Shown here: positions 8,615 to 16,278 of the stretch, one piece after another | How positions within the stretch are numbered: the stretch's first letter is position 1 | Layout of the letters: the number at the start of each line of letters is the position of its first letter | Assembly: GCF_000337335.1 (NCBI RefSeq) | Contig: NZ_AOJN01000062.1 | Span: forward strand, 23,572 to 87,571 | Direction: 5' to 3' | Length of the DNA stretch: 64,000 bases | Source of the DNA: Halorubrum distributum JCM 10118 | GTDB taxonomy: Archaea > Halobacteriota > Halobacteria > Halobacteriales > Haloferacaceae | Program-made: the position numbers and the translations under genes | Notes under the pieces: model-generated | Seen by the model: the letters and a program-made list of their open reading frames with translations, nothing else | Told to the model about the DNA's origin: nothing | Database searches by the model: none

Positions 8615-9583
8615 ATGGAGCAGTTCGTCTTCTTCGGCGGCAAGGGCGGGGTCGGAAAGACCACCGTCTCGTGCGCGTACGCCCACCGCTGCGCCCGCGA
8701 CGGGGTGCGAACGCTCGTCGTCTCCACCGACCCGGCCCACTCCGTGTCGGACGTGTTCGACCAGCAGTTCGGCGACGAGCCGGAGTCGGTCGCCGGCGTC
8801 GAGGGGCTGGACGCATTGGAGCTCGACCCCGAAGACGAGATGCAGCGGCATCTGGACGAGATCCGCGAGGCGCTCTCGGAGCAGGTGTCGGCCGCGATGG
8901 TCTCGGAGATCAACCGCCAGCTGGAGATGTCCCACGGGACGCCCGGCGCGTACGAGTCGGCGCTGTTCGACGCGTTCGTCGACGTGATGCGCACGGAGAG
9001 CGAGCCGTACGACCGCGTCGTCTTCGACACCGCGCCCACGGGGTCGACGCTCCGGCTGCTCGGGCTCCCGGAGTTCCTCGGGGACTGGATCGACCGGCTG
9101 CTGTACAAGCGCAAGCAGTCGATCGACCTGTTCGAGAAGGCCGCGGTCGGGGATATGGAGCCTCGGCGCCTGCTGGAGGGCGACCCCGTGATCGAGCGGC
9201 TCCAGCGGCGCAAGGAGTTCTTCGAGTACGCCGGCGAGACGATGCGGAACGAGGCCGCCTTCTTCCTCGTGTTCAACCCCGACCAGCTCTCGGTCAACGA
9301 GACGGCCCGGGCGATCGAGGGGTTCACCGAGCGCGACCTGCGGGTCCGCGGGCTGGTGGCGAACAAGCTCACGCCGTCGCCCGACGAGGACGAGGAGGGA
9401 CGCGGCGCGCGCTACCTCCGCGAGAAGGTCGAGACCGAGCGCGAGCGACTCGCGCAGGTCCGCGAGGGGTTCGAGCCGCCGCTCGTCGCCGAGATCGAGT
9501 CGCGCACCACCGAGGTCCGCGGAGACGTGCTCGCCGACGTCGCCGCCTCCCTCGACGTGGAGCCGTCAGTGACCCACGACTGA
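8615..9583 (+). CDS. ArsA/GET3-family ATPase (C-terminus supplied by IS end)
   Basis: 322-residue deviant-Walker ATPase of the arsenite/tail-anchored-protein targeting family. GKGGVGKTT lies at residues 9-17, STDPAHSVSDVF (switch I) near 38-50 and DTAPTGSTLRLL near 141-152. Arsenic pumping is not supported because no arsB is nearby; archaeal GET3-like membrane-protein targeting is possible. The last residues (THD) and the TGA lie inside the hairpin that bounds the tnpB element, so the original C-terminus was probably altered by that insertion. The core ATPase looks intact. Confidence 0.85.
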   Translation: MEQFVFFGGKGGVGKTTVSCAYAHRCARDGVRTLVVSTDPAHSVSDVFDQQFGDEPESVAGVEGLDALELDPEDEMQRHLDEIREALSEQVSAAMVSEINRQLEMSHGTPGAYESALFDAFVDVMRTESEPYDRVVFDTAPTGSTLRLLGLPEFLGDWIDRLLYKRKQSIDLFEKAAVGDMEPRRLLEGDPVIERLQRRKEFFEYAGETMRNEAAFFLVFNPDQLSVNETARAIEGFTERDLRVRGLVANKLTPSPDEDEEGRGARYLREKVETERERLAQVREGFEPPLVAEIESRTTEVRGDVLADVAASLDVEPSVTHD

Positions 9584-10867
9584 AGTCGTGGGCTTGTCAG
9601 TGGACTCCCCTTCTGTCGTCGAATCGACGCTGGCGGTGAATCCGCCGTTCAGGTTCAGCGTCCCTGACGTCAGCGCACACTGACAGGGTGCGCCTCCATC
9701 CGAAGACTTCTGCCCCGAATGGAGTCGTTTCAACAGTTTCCGAGCGATGTTCTTGCTCGCGTTGTAGTCCGCGTTCAGCTCGTAGTCGCACTTCTGACAC
9801 GCGAACTGGTGTTTCGACCCCCGATTTCTCTCGTGTGTGAAGCCGCACTTCGAACACCGCTGAGACGTATATGCGGGACTCACCTGCTCGACTTCAATCT
9901 CGAGCATCTCTGCTTTGTACTCGACGTACTCGTATAAGCGTCGGAACGCCCACGCGTGGAATCGCTTCGCACCAGCCATCCGGTCGCGGATGTCTGTCAG
10001 ATCCTCGAACGCGATGTGCGTACACCCGTGGTTGCGAGCTTCGTCGAGAATCTGGTTCGAGGCGCGGTGGAGTTCGTCCTGTATCCAGCGGTGTTCTCGG
10101 TCGTCCATCGACTGGATCGACAGGTGCGCCGACCGCGTACCCGTCTGTTGCATCGACCCGCGGGTCTTTTCGAACTCGCGGCGTCGATGGTTCATCTCGT
10201 CGGCGTTCCCGATGAACGCGCCCGTAGAAGTCACGGCGAGCGAGCCGTCCACGTTCAGGTCGACGCCAAGGACTGTTCTGTGCTCGGCGTCAGAAGAAGC
10301 AGCCGCGGACTGCTCGTGGTCGTCTGTGGTGCGGCGCATTCGCGCGTGGAGATAGAACGCCTCAGTCGAGCGGTCGTACTGGAGCGTGGACATCCGGAAC
10401 TCGTACTCCTCGTTCAGCAGGTGCTCGCCGATCGGTGTCTCCTCAGGATCGTCAGGAATCACGTACTCACACTCGACACGCCCGTTCACCGTGGAAAGGG
10501 AGACGTGGTCGCGGTGGAACGTCGCGGAACGCTTGTCGTAGACGACGCTCCACGCGTCGAACTGCGGCTGACTAGTGGTTTCGCCCTTTTTGAGTCGGGC
10601 AACACCGCTTTTTGTGGCCTCGATAGCGCGTCGAATCCCCTTCTGAACGAGGTTCGCAGTCAGCTCCGTTTCATTGCGAAGTCGGTCGTAAAGCGCGGTT
10701 TCGGCTTGTTGTTTTGAGGTGACGCAGTGCTCGTCCGGGTGTCGCCACGCCCATGCTGCGGTCGTGTTCGCACAGTGGAGGAACTGCTCTTTCGTCTGAT
10801 GGAGGTCGTCGCACCGCCCCTCGGGCACGTCAAGTTTGACTTTGACGGTGCGAATCACATCCTCCAT
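9566..10867 (-). CDS. tnpB: TnpB, IS1341/IS200-IS605 type RNA-guided nuclease
   Basis: 433 residues. The RuvC-like catalytic triad looks intact: Asp in LGVDLNVDG (about 202), Glu in AFEDL (about 287) and Asp in NADYNAS (about 366). A zinc finger (CSKCG...CQKC, about 336-358) separates the last two. No tnpA is present, as in IS1341-type elements. Known TnpB proteins cut DNA guided by an RNA made from the element end downstream of tnpB. Here that end abuts and overlaps the ArsA/GET3 gene: the tnpB stop at 9566 lies inside that gene. Confidence 0.93.
   Translation of the reverse strand: MEDVIRTVKVKLDVPEGRCDDLHQTKEQFLHCANTTAAWAWRHPDEHCVTSKQQAETALYDRLRNETELTANLVQKGIRRAIEATKSGVARLKKGETTSQPQFDAWSVVYDKRSATFHRDHVSLSTVNGRVECEYVIPDDPEETPIGEHLLNEEYEFRMSTLQYDRSTEAFYLHARMRRTTDDHEQSAAASSDAEHRTVLGVDLNVDGSLAVTSTGAFIGNADEMNHRRREFEKTRGSMQQTGTRSAHLSIQSMDDREHRWIQDELHRASNQILDEARNHGCTHIAFEDLTDIRDRMAGAKRFHAWAFRRLYEYVEYKAEMLEIEVEQVSPAYTSQRCSKCGFTHERNRGSKHQFACQKCDYELNADYNASKNIARKLLKRLHSGQKSSDGGAPCQCALTSGTLNLNGGFTASVDSTTEGESTDKPTTSVVGH
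9573..9592. repeat. IS end hairpin (right end, tnpB 3' side)
   Basis: A 9-bp perfect stem with a 2-nt loop (CCCACGACT-GA-AGTCGTGGG). It contains the TGA stop of the ArsA/GET3 gene, and the tnpB frame reads through it. In IS605-type elements this end also yields the guide RNA scaffold. Confidence 0.8.
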
Positions 10868-10968
10868 CTGTATTTCACATGTTAATCTATTTATTCATAA
10901 GTTCTGCGGCTGGTAGTGGGGAGTCAAGTTGCTATCGCTCGTGGTATGTTGCGGGGAGTCGGATTCCT

Positions 10969-10988
10969 CCCACGGCTGAAGCCGTGGG
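10969..10988. repeat. IS end hairpin (left end, tnpB 5' side)
   Basis: CCCACGGCTGAAGCCGTGGG, the same palindrome as the right end with compensatory C/G changes in the stem. It lies about 100 bp before the tnpB start. The 10989-11200 stretch beyond it has no gene. Confidence 0.75.
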
Positions 10989-11267
10989 CTTCCTCCTCGT
11001 TCCTCTGTGACGCGCGGAACGCGGGCGGCGGGTCGGCCTCACTCTCCCGCGGCGGAGCGGTTCCACCGGACCGAACCGGGAGACCCGGGGCGCGCGCGCG
11101 AGGTCGATCGGAACGCCGATAGTGCGAATTTTACCGGAGAGTCAGAGAAAAGAACCGGGTTTCGGCGACGGCCCCGACGTGACCGGAAGATATTGACGTT
11201 ATCCATCATGAACGAAAGTAACGTTTAAGTTGAACATAGTGAACCGATACCACGAGGGAGGGAACCT

Positions 11268-13124
11268 ATGACAAGTGTAATTTGGATCGTCGTTGCCGTG
11301 CTGGGCACGTTCACCGTGGGGTACATGGGGTACTCGCGGTATCTTTCGCAGTTCGTCGAACTCGACGACGAGCGGGAGACGCCGGCACACAAGTACGAAG
11401 ACGGACAGGAGTACGTACCGTCGAAGAAGCCGGTACTACTGGGGCACCACTTCTCAAGCATCGCGGGCGGCGCACCGATCGTCGGCCCGATCACGGCGGG
11501 AGCGATCTGGGGATGGGTCCCCGCGCTGCTGTGGGTCGCGATCGGGAACCCGCTGATGGGCGCGGTCCACGACTTCATCTCGCTGTCGAGCTCGATCCGC
11601 CACGAGGGGCGCTCGATCGGCTACATCGTCGGGCAGTACGTCGGGGAACGGGGCAAGAACCTGCTGCTGTGGTTCGCGTTCCTCACGATCATCCTCGTCG
11701 TCGCCGTGTTCGCGCTGGTCGTCGGGATCGTGTTGAACGCGTTCCCGTCGGCGGCGACAGCGAGCTTCGTGTACATCGGGCTCGCGGTCGTGTTCGGCGT
11801 GTACCTCTACCAGCTCGACGGACCGTTCATTCCCGGGACCGTCGTGTTCGTCGCCGGCGTGTTCGCCGGCGTCTGGGTCGGCATCCAGTACCCGTTCGCG
11901 TTCTTCGAGCTGGCGGGCGACGCCTCTCACGCCGCGGGCACGTTCGTCCTCTTCGAGGGGAGCACGGGGTCGTGGGTCCCCGGCGCGGGCGCGCTCGGCG
12001 GCAACACGGCCGCGTGGGTGCCCGTCATCCTGATATACGCGGTGATCGCCAGCGCCCTCCCGGTCTGGACGCTGCTCCAACCGCGCGACTACCTGTCGTC
12101 GTTCCTGCTGTACGCGGGCGTCGGCGGCGCGCTGGTGGCGATCATCGTCGGCACGGTGCTCGGAACGTCCTCGCAGCCGCTCGTCGTCGACAGCAGCATC
12201 CAGCCGTTCCAGGGGTTCATGGGGGTCGACAGCCGTGCGCCGTACCCGCTGTTCCCCATGCTGTTCGTGACGATCGCCTGCGGGACGATCAGCGGCTTCC
12301 ACTCGCTCGTCTCCTCGGGGACGACGGCCAAGCAGCTGAACAAGGAGAGCGACGCGCGGCTCATCGGTTACGGCGGCATGCTCGGTGAGGGGTTACTCGC
12401 CGCGACGGCGCTGTCCGCGCTCGCCATCGCCGGGTTCGCGTCCGACGCCGCGGCCGGCGGCATCGGCGGCGCGCTGCCGAACTTCGCGACCGGCGGCGGG
12501 ATCATCCTCACGAGCCTGAACATCCCCACCGCGTACGGCGCTCCCTTCATGGCGCTGGTGCTCGTGAGCTTCCTGCTCACCTCCACGGACACGGCCGCGC
12601 GGCTCGGCCGCTACATGATGGAGGAGATCGTCGGGACGAAAGGGACCCAGAGCGAGAGCGGCTTCGCCGGCGGCGTCGGTTCGTTCGCCCGCGGTCGGTA
12701 CACGAACCCGGTCATTCAGGGGCTCATCGCGTACGCGCTGGTCATCTCCGGCGAGTGGGCGACCCTGTGGGCGCTGTTCGGGAGCGCGAATCAGCTGCTC
12801 GCCGCGCTCGCGCTGCTCACCGGAACGGTCTGGCTCGCCAACTGGGACGAGACGAAACAGCTCGTCAGCACGGGCGTGCCGATGGCGATCATGGTCGCGA
12901 TCACCGTGATCGCCCTGGCGTTCCTGGCTGGGTACCAGTGGCTCTTCGTCAATCTGATCCAGGGCGGCGTCACCGGCATCGGCGGCCAGATCTCGATGGT
13001 CGTCCGCATCCTGCTCGCGGCCGTCCTCGTCTACCTCGCGCTGTCGCTCGTGCGCATCGGCTACAGCAACATCACGAGCGTCCGCGGCGGCGACCGTCCC
13101 GCGGCGGAACCGAGCGACGACTGA
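11268..13124 (+). CDS. cstA: Carbon starvation protein CstA-family transporter
   Basis: 618-residue polytopic membrane protein with about 16 hydrophobic helices. CstA signatures are visible: KKPVLLGHHFSSIAGGAPIVGP near 50-72, NPLMGAVHDF near 96, SIRHEGRSIG, and FHSLVSSGTTAKQL near 345. CstA proteins import peptides or pyruvate. Expression may start at a cgtttaag box about 40 nt before the ATG, next to AT-rich sequence (11195-11240) that contrasts with the GC-rich flank. It stands alone between the IS element and a convergent gene. Confidence 0.92.
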   Translation: MTSVIWIVVAVLGTFTVGYMGYSRYLSQFVELDDERETPAHKYEDGQEYVPSKKPVLLGHHFSSIAGGAPIVGPITAGAIWGWVPALLWVAIGNPLMGAVHDFISLSSSIRHEGRSIGYIVGQYVGERGKNLLLWFAFLTIILVVAVFALVVGIVLNAFPSAATASFVYIGLAVVFGVYLYQLDGPFIPGTVVFVAGVFAGVWVGIQYPFAFFELAGDASHAAGTFVLFEGSTGSWVPGAGALGGNTAAWVPVILIYAVIASALPVWTLLQPRDYLSSFLLYAGVGGALVAIIVGTVLGTSSQPLVVDSSIQPFQGFMGVDSRAPYPLFPMLFVTIACGTISGFHSLVSSGTTAKQLNKESDARLIGYGGMLGEGLLAATALSALAIAGFASDAAAGGIGGALPNFATGGGIILTSLNIPTAYGAPFMALVLVSFLLTSTDTAARLGRYMMEEIVGTKGTQSESGFAGGVGSFARGRYTNPVIQGLIAYALVISGEWATLWALFGSANQLLAALALLTGTVWLANWDETKQLVSTGVPMAIMVAITVIALAFLAGYQWLFVNLIQGGVTGIGGQISMVVRILLAAVLVYLALSLVRIGYSNITSVRGGDRPAAEPSDD

Positions 13125-13184
13125 CGCCGACGGTCGTCCCCGCCCCCGCGTTCCCTCCGATCATTCTTCAGTGCGCCCCGACCG

Positions 13185-13859
13185 TCACCGCCAGAACCGC
13201 TTCGCGAGCCGCGAGAAGAGCCCCTCGTCCGGCTCCGCGACCGCCTCCCACAGGCGGAACGCGCCGGCGACGTCCGCGACCTCGCTCGCGACGAGGTCCT
13301 CGTCGTCGGGCGCGACGACGATCAGGTTCACCTCGTAGTGGCCGTAGTAGCCGAACTTCAGGAGCGTCCTGTCGCGGAACCCGTCGACGAAGTCGGCGAC
13401 GTCGTCGGGGATCCGGTCCGCGACGAGCGCGACGGTGACGTCCGTCCCGTAGTGTTCCTCGTCGCCCTCGACGCGGTCGTCGGCCACCGCGTGGGCGAAC
13501 GCCACGAGGCGTTCGAGCTCGGCGACCGACGGGGTCGAGACGCGCCGAGCGAACAGGAACTCCATCATGTCGTGGTCCGCGTAGCTCAGCGCCGGGTGGA
13601 GGAACTGCTTCTGGTTGCGCACCCGCATCTCCGCGGTCAGATCGAAGCGCTCGCCGTCGACGACGACGTCGCGGTCGAGGTCGTAGCTGTACATCAGCCG
13701 GTCGGAGACCCGGTCGAGGTACTCGTCGTCGTAGTCGGGGACGGCCTCGCGGATCTCGGCCGGCAGCTCCTCCGGCTCGCGGCGGTCGTCGCCTCCCGCC
13801 GAGGTGGTCCCGTCGCCGCCGGTCGCGTCGCCGCCCTCCGGCGCGGCGCGCTCACTCAT
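13185..13859 (-). CDS. Conserved haloarchaeal soluble protein, unknown
   Basis: 224 residues. An acidic, low-complexity N-terminus of about 40 residues precedes a conserved body with YSYDLDRDVVVDGERFDLTAEMRVRNQKQF and a basic C-terminal tail (FSRLAKRFWR). No domain is recognised. The ATG overlaps the end of the upstream cupin gene by 8 nt, so the two are translationally coupled and possibly functionally linked. Longer upstream starts in the same frame are rejected because they run through the cupin gene. Confidence 0.7.
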   Translation of the reverse strand: MSERAAPEGGDATGGDGTTSAGGDDRREPEELPAEIREAVPDYDDEYLDRVSDRLMYSYDLDRDVVVDGERFDLTAEMRVRNQKQFLHPALSYADHDMMEFLFARRVSTPSVAELERLVAFAHAVADDRVEGDEEHYGTDVTVALVADRIPDDVADFVDGFRDRTLLKFGYYGHYEVNLIVVAPDDEDLVASEVADVAGAFRLWEAVAEPDEGLFSRLAKRFWR

Positions 13860-14232
13860 CGTTCGGGTCGTAGGCGACCGCGTCGCCGTCGGCCGGCGGC
13901 GCGCCGATCGCGAGCACGGTGACGGGGCCGTCGGCGTCGGCCGGGTTGTACGCGCGCTGCGGGCTCTCGGGGTCGACGACGAACAGGTCGTCCGCGGGCA
14001 CCTCGTAGGTCTCCTCGGGCGTCTCCACCGAGAGCGTCCCGTCGAGCACGTAGAACGCCTCCTGTTGCGTCTCGTGGTAGTGGTACGCGAGCGGGAGCTG
14101 CTCGCCCGGCTCGGCCCTGAATCGGTTGATCGCCGCGGCGTCGAGGCCGCCCGGCTCGGAGAGCTTCCGGCACTCACACGGTCGGTCCGGCTCCGGGTCG
14201 ACCGAGTCGACGTCGACGACGCGATATCCCAT
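13852..14232 (-). CDS. Cupin-domain protein
   Basis: 126 residues with a single cupin barrel. The first motif is AYHYHETQQEAFYVLDGTLSVE-like (His pair then Glu), and the second includes FVVDPESPQRAYN. It also has an unusual CECRKL near the N-terminus. Such small cupins bind a metal and act as isomerases, dioxygenases or sensors; the substrate is unknown. ATG 14232 is chosen over GTG 14247 because a TATA-like tttttagcg lies about 26 nt upstream of the ATG. Confidence 0.82.
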   Translation of the reverse strand: MGYRVVDVDSVDPEPDRPCECRKLSEPGGLDAAAINRFRAEPGEQLPLAYHYHETQQEAFYVLDGTLSVETPEETYEVPADDLFVVDPESPQRAYNPADADGPVTVLAIGAPPADGDAVAYDPNDE

Positions 14233-14405
14233 GCCAACGAATTCCACGGAGCGCTAAAAAGCGCGTCGGGAGCGGTGTGCCGGGGTCGGAGCGGGGCACC
14301 GGGGCAGAAGCCCGCAGCGGGCGAGACCGATCGCCCGGAACGGTCGCGATCGGGGCCGAGGCACGCTTTTAAGAAGATAGACGGCGTAGCGTGGGGTGAG
14401 AAACC

Positions 14406-14666
14406 ATGACAGACGAGCGAGACCGGTCCGACGGGGGCGACGGCGCGGTCGAGGTGGAGGCGTGCGGACGGTGCTCGATGTCGACCGTCGTGGGCGCCGT
14501 GAGCGGAGACCAGGACTCGGAGGAGCGCGCCGAGCGCGACCCGTTCGCCGGCGAGCGAATCGAGGTCGACGAGTCGTCGTTCCGGCAGATCTCGCCGGGC
14601 GGGTTCCTCAGCGACCTCAAGGACCGGGTGGACGAGCTCGGCCGCCGGCTCTCCTACGGCGAGTAG
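14406..14666 (+). CDS. Small acidic conserved protein, unknown
   Basis: 86 residues with a CGRC pair near residue 20 and a conserved C-terminal block (RQISPGGFLSDLKDRVDELGRRLSYGE) predicted as amphipathic helix. Function unknown. A ttttaaga box about 35 nt upstream may be the promoter. Confidence 0.6.
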   Translation: MTDERDRSDGGDGAVEVEACGRCSMSTVVGAVSGDQDSEERAERDPFAGERIEVDESSFRQISPGGFLSDLKDRVDELGRRLSYGE

Positions 14667-14770
14667 CGCACGCAGGCTCACGGACGTCCCGGCCCCGTTC
14701 GCTCGACCGACGCTCGCTCGCGCGCAGTCGGGGAAACTTATACGCGTTCGTGTCGTAACGGGGACAAGCG

Positions 14771-15457
14771 ATGGAAGAGAGCATCTCCGGCTTCAAGGTG
14801 CGCGGCGACTGGGGGGACGTCGTCGAACACGGCGAGCGGGTCGCCCTCGCGCTCCGGGAGGTCGGCGTCGACGGCGACGCCTACTACGAGTTCGACGAGT
14901 GGCGTCCCAAGACCCACGAGCGCATCGACGAGGACGTCTCGGAGAAGACCGCGGCGCAGGCCTCCGTCGACGAGGGGGAAGGCGAGCGCGCGGGGCAGTC
15001 GCCCGGCGACGACCTCCAGACGGCCGGCGAGAAGCTCACGGAGTCCTACGAGAAGGTCGAGGAGAACGACACCGAGAGCGCCCGCGAGAGCTGGGGGGAG
15101 TCGATCGGCCACGTCGCCCGCGCGGCCGACTCGGCCAGCCGGAAGGCGCTCCGGAAGGTGGAGGACGCCGTCTACCGCAACGTGATGACCCAGATGGCGC
15201 CGTACTACTTCGACAACGAGCTCGTCAGCGCCAACATCCAGGAGGTCGCCCGCGCCGAGGACGGCGAGACGTTCGTCTTCGAGGTGAACGTCAACGACGA
15301 CGAGCTGAAAGACGAGGTGTCGGATGTCCTCGACGAGTACGAGTCCGAGATCGACCGCTGGCACGTCGAGACCGAGAAACGGACCGACGACGTCGCGGCG
15401 GCCGAGGGCATCGAACCGCCGGCCGAGGAGGGCGGGCCGGACTCGACGACGACGTGA
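14771..15457 (+). CDS. DUF5828-like haloarchaeal protein
   Basis: 228 residues. It starts MEESISGFKVRGDWGDVVEHGERV, has a middle helical region (about 75-150) and ends in an acidic disordered tail. The pattern resembles the haloarchaeal DUF5828 family, recalled from memory. No catalytic motif is visible. A TATA-like acttatac lies about 34 nt upstream. Confidence 0.7.
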   Translation: MEESISGFKVRGDWGDVVEHGERVALALREVGVDGDAYYEFDEWRPKTHERIDEDVSEKTAAQASVDEGEGERAGQSPGDDLQTAGEKLTESYEKVEENDTESARESWGESIGHVARAADSASRKALRKVEDAVYRNVMTQMAPYYFDNELVSANIQEVARAEDGETFVFEVNVNDDELKDEVSDVLDEYESEIDRWHVETEKRTDDVAAAEGIEPPAEEGGPDSTTT

Positions 15458-15572
15458 GGACGGGAGCGGTCCCGCCGACCGCGCCGGCGCATCGCCCGCG
15501 CCGACGGCGCGGCCGCCGCGAACGCCGAGACACATCGGTCGCTTTTAACTCGCCCACCGTCGAATCAAACGC

Positions 15573-15812
15573 ATGAGCGAGGTACTCCGAGTCGAGGCGG
15601 GCGAGCTGTCCGTTGACGAACTCATCGACGCGCTCAACGACGGCCGGCGGATCCTCGTCGACGTCGAGGTCGCCGGCGCCAGCCACGAGGTCGCCCTCCG
15701 CTACGACGGGGAGACGTACCACTGCGACACGCCGACGAATCTCCATCGACACGCGGACGAGTCGGGAATGCGAGGCTGTATCGACCAGATGGGGTACGCG
15801 GCGGAGGAGTGA
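15573..15812 (+). CDS. Small conserved haloarchaeal protein, unknown
   Basis: 79 residues with a beta-rich pattern (RILVDVEVAGASHEVALRYDGETYHCDTPT) and two Cys (near 51 and 69). A ttttaac box about 28 nt before the ATG indicates a leaderless mRNA. Function unknown. Confidence 0.65.
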   Translation: MSEVLRVEAGELSVDELIDALNDGRRILVDVEVAGASHEVALRYDGETYHCDTPTNLHRHADESGMRGCIDQMGYAAEE

Positions 15813-15881
15813 GGCTAACGCCGGCCCCCGGCCGAGCGGCGGAGACCGACATTTAACCTCGCCGCGCGCGAACCGGTTCCC

Positions 15882-16256
15882 ATGAGCGACCCCGAGATCG
15901 AGGACCTCGTCGGCGACGCCTCCCCTTCCTTCGAACACGTCCTCTCCTGCGTCTTCGGCGTGCGCGATCACGAGAGCCGGGCGTACCTCGAACTGCTCGA
16001 GTACCCGGGCAGCACCGTCTCGGAGCTCGCCGACGCGCTCGATCGCGACCGGTCGAACGTGAATCGGTCGCTGTCGACGCTCCGCGAGAAGGGGCTCGTC
16101 GAGCGCCGGCGGCGGCTCCTCGACTCCGGCGGCTACGTCTACCAGTACACCGCGATCCCGGTTCCGGAGGCCAAGCGACGACTTCACGACGCCCTCGACG
16201 AGTGGGTCACGGACGTCCACGACGCCATCGACTCGTTCGACCCCGACGAGACCTGA
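15882..16256 (+). CDS. Winged helix-turn-helix regulator (TrmB-like)
   Basis: 124 residues. The winged helix spans about 28-95: AYLELLEYPGSTVSELADALDRDRSNVNRSLSTLREKGLVERR is a classic TrmB/MarR-type HTH. An effector domain is absent, so it is DNA-binding only. An atttaac box is about 29 nt upstream. The target is unknown; the neighbouring convergent S9 peptidase is one candidate. Confidence 0.82.
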   Translation: MSDPEIEDLVGDASPSFEHVLSCVFGVRDHESRAYLELLEYPGSTVSELADALDRDRSNVNRSLSTLREKGLVERRRRLLDSGGYVYQYTAIPVPEAKRRLHDALDEWVTDVHDAIDSFDPDET

Positions 16257-16278
16257 GCCCGGTTCGCGGGGCGAGGGC

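Larger units (their letters stand above)
9573..10988 (-). mobile_element. IS1341-type element carrying tnpB only
   Basis: The element is delimited approximately by two near-identical hairpins, CCCACGACTGAAGTCGTGGG (9573-9592, downstream of tnpB) and CCCACGGCTGAAGCCGTGGG (10969-10988, upstream of tnpB). These are the subterminal palindromes of the family. Exact cleavage sites cannot be fixed from one copy, and no target-site duplication is expected. It sits between the ArsA/GET3 gene and cstA. Confidence 0.75.

Noticed and set aside
8615..9583. Arsenite efflux ATPase function
   Set aside because: No arsB, arsD or arsR nearby; the sequence supports only the broader ArsA/GET3 family.
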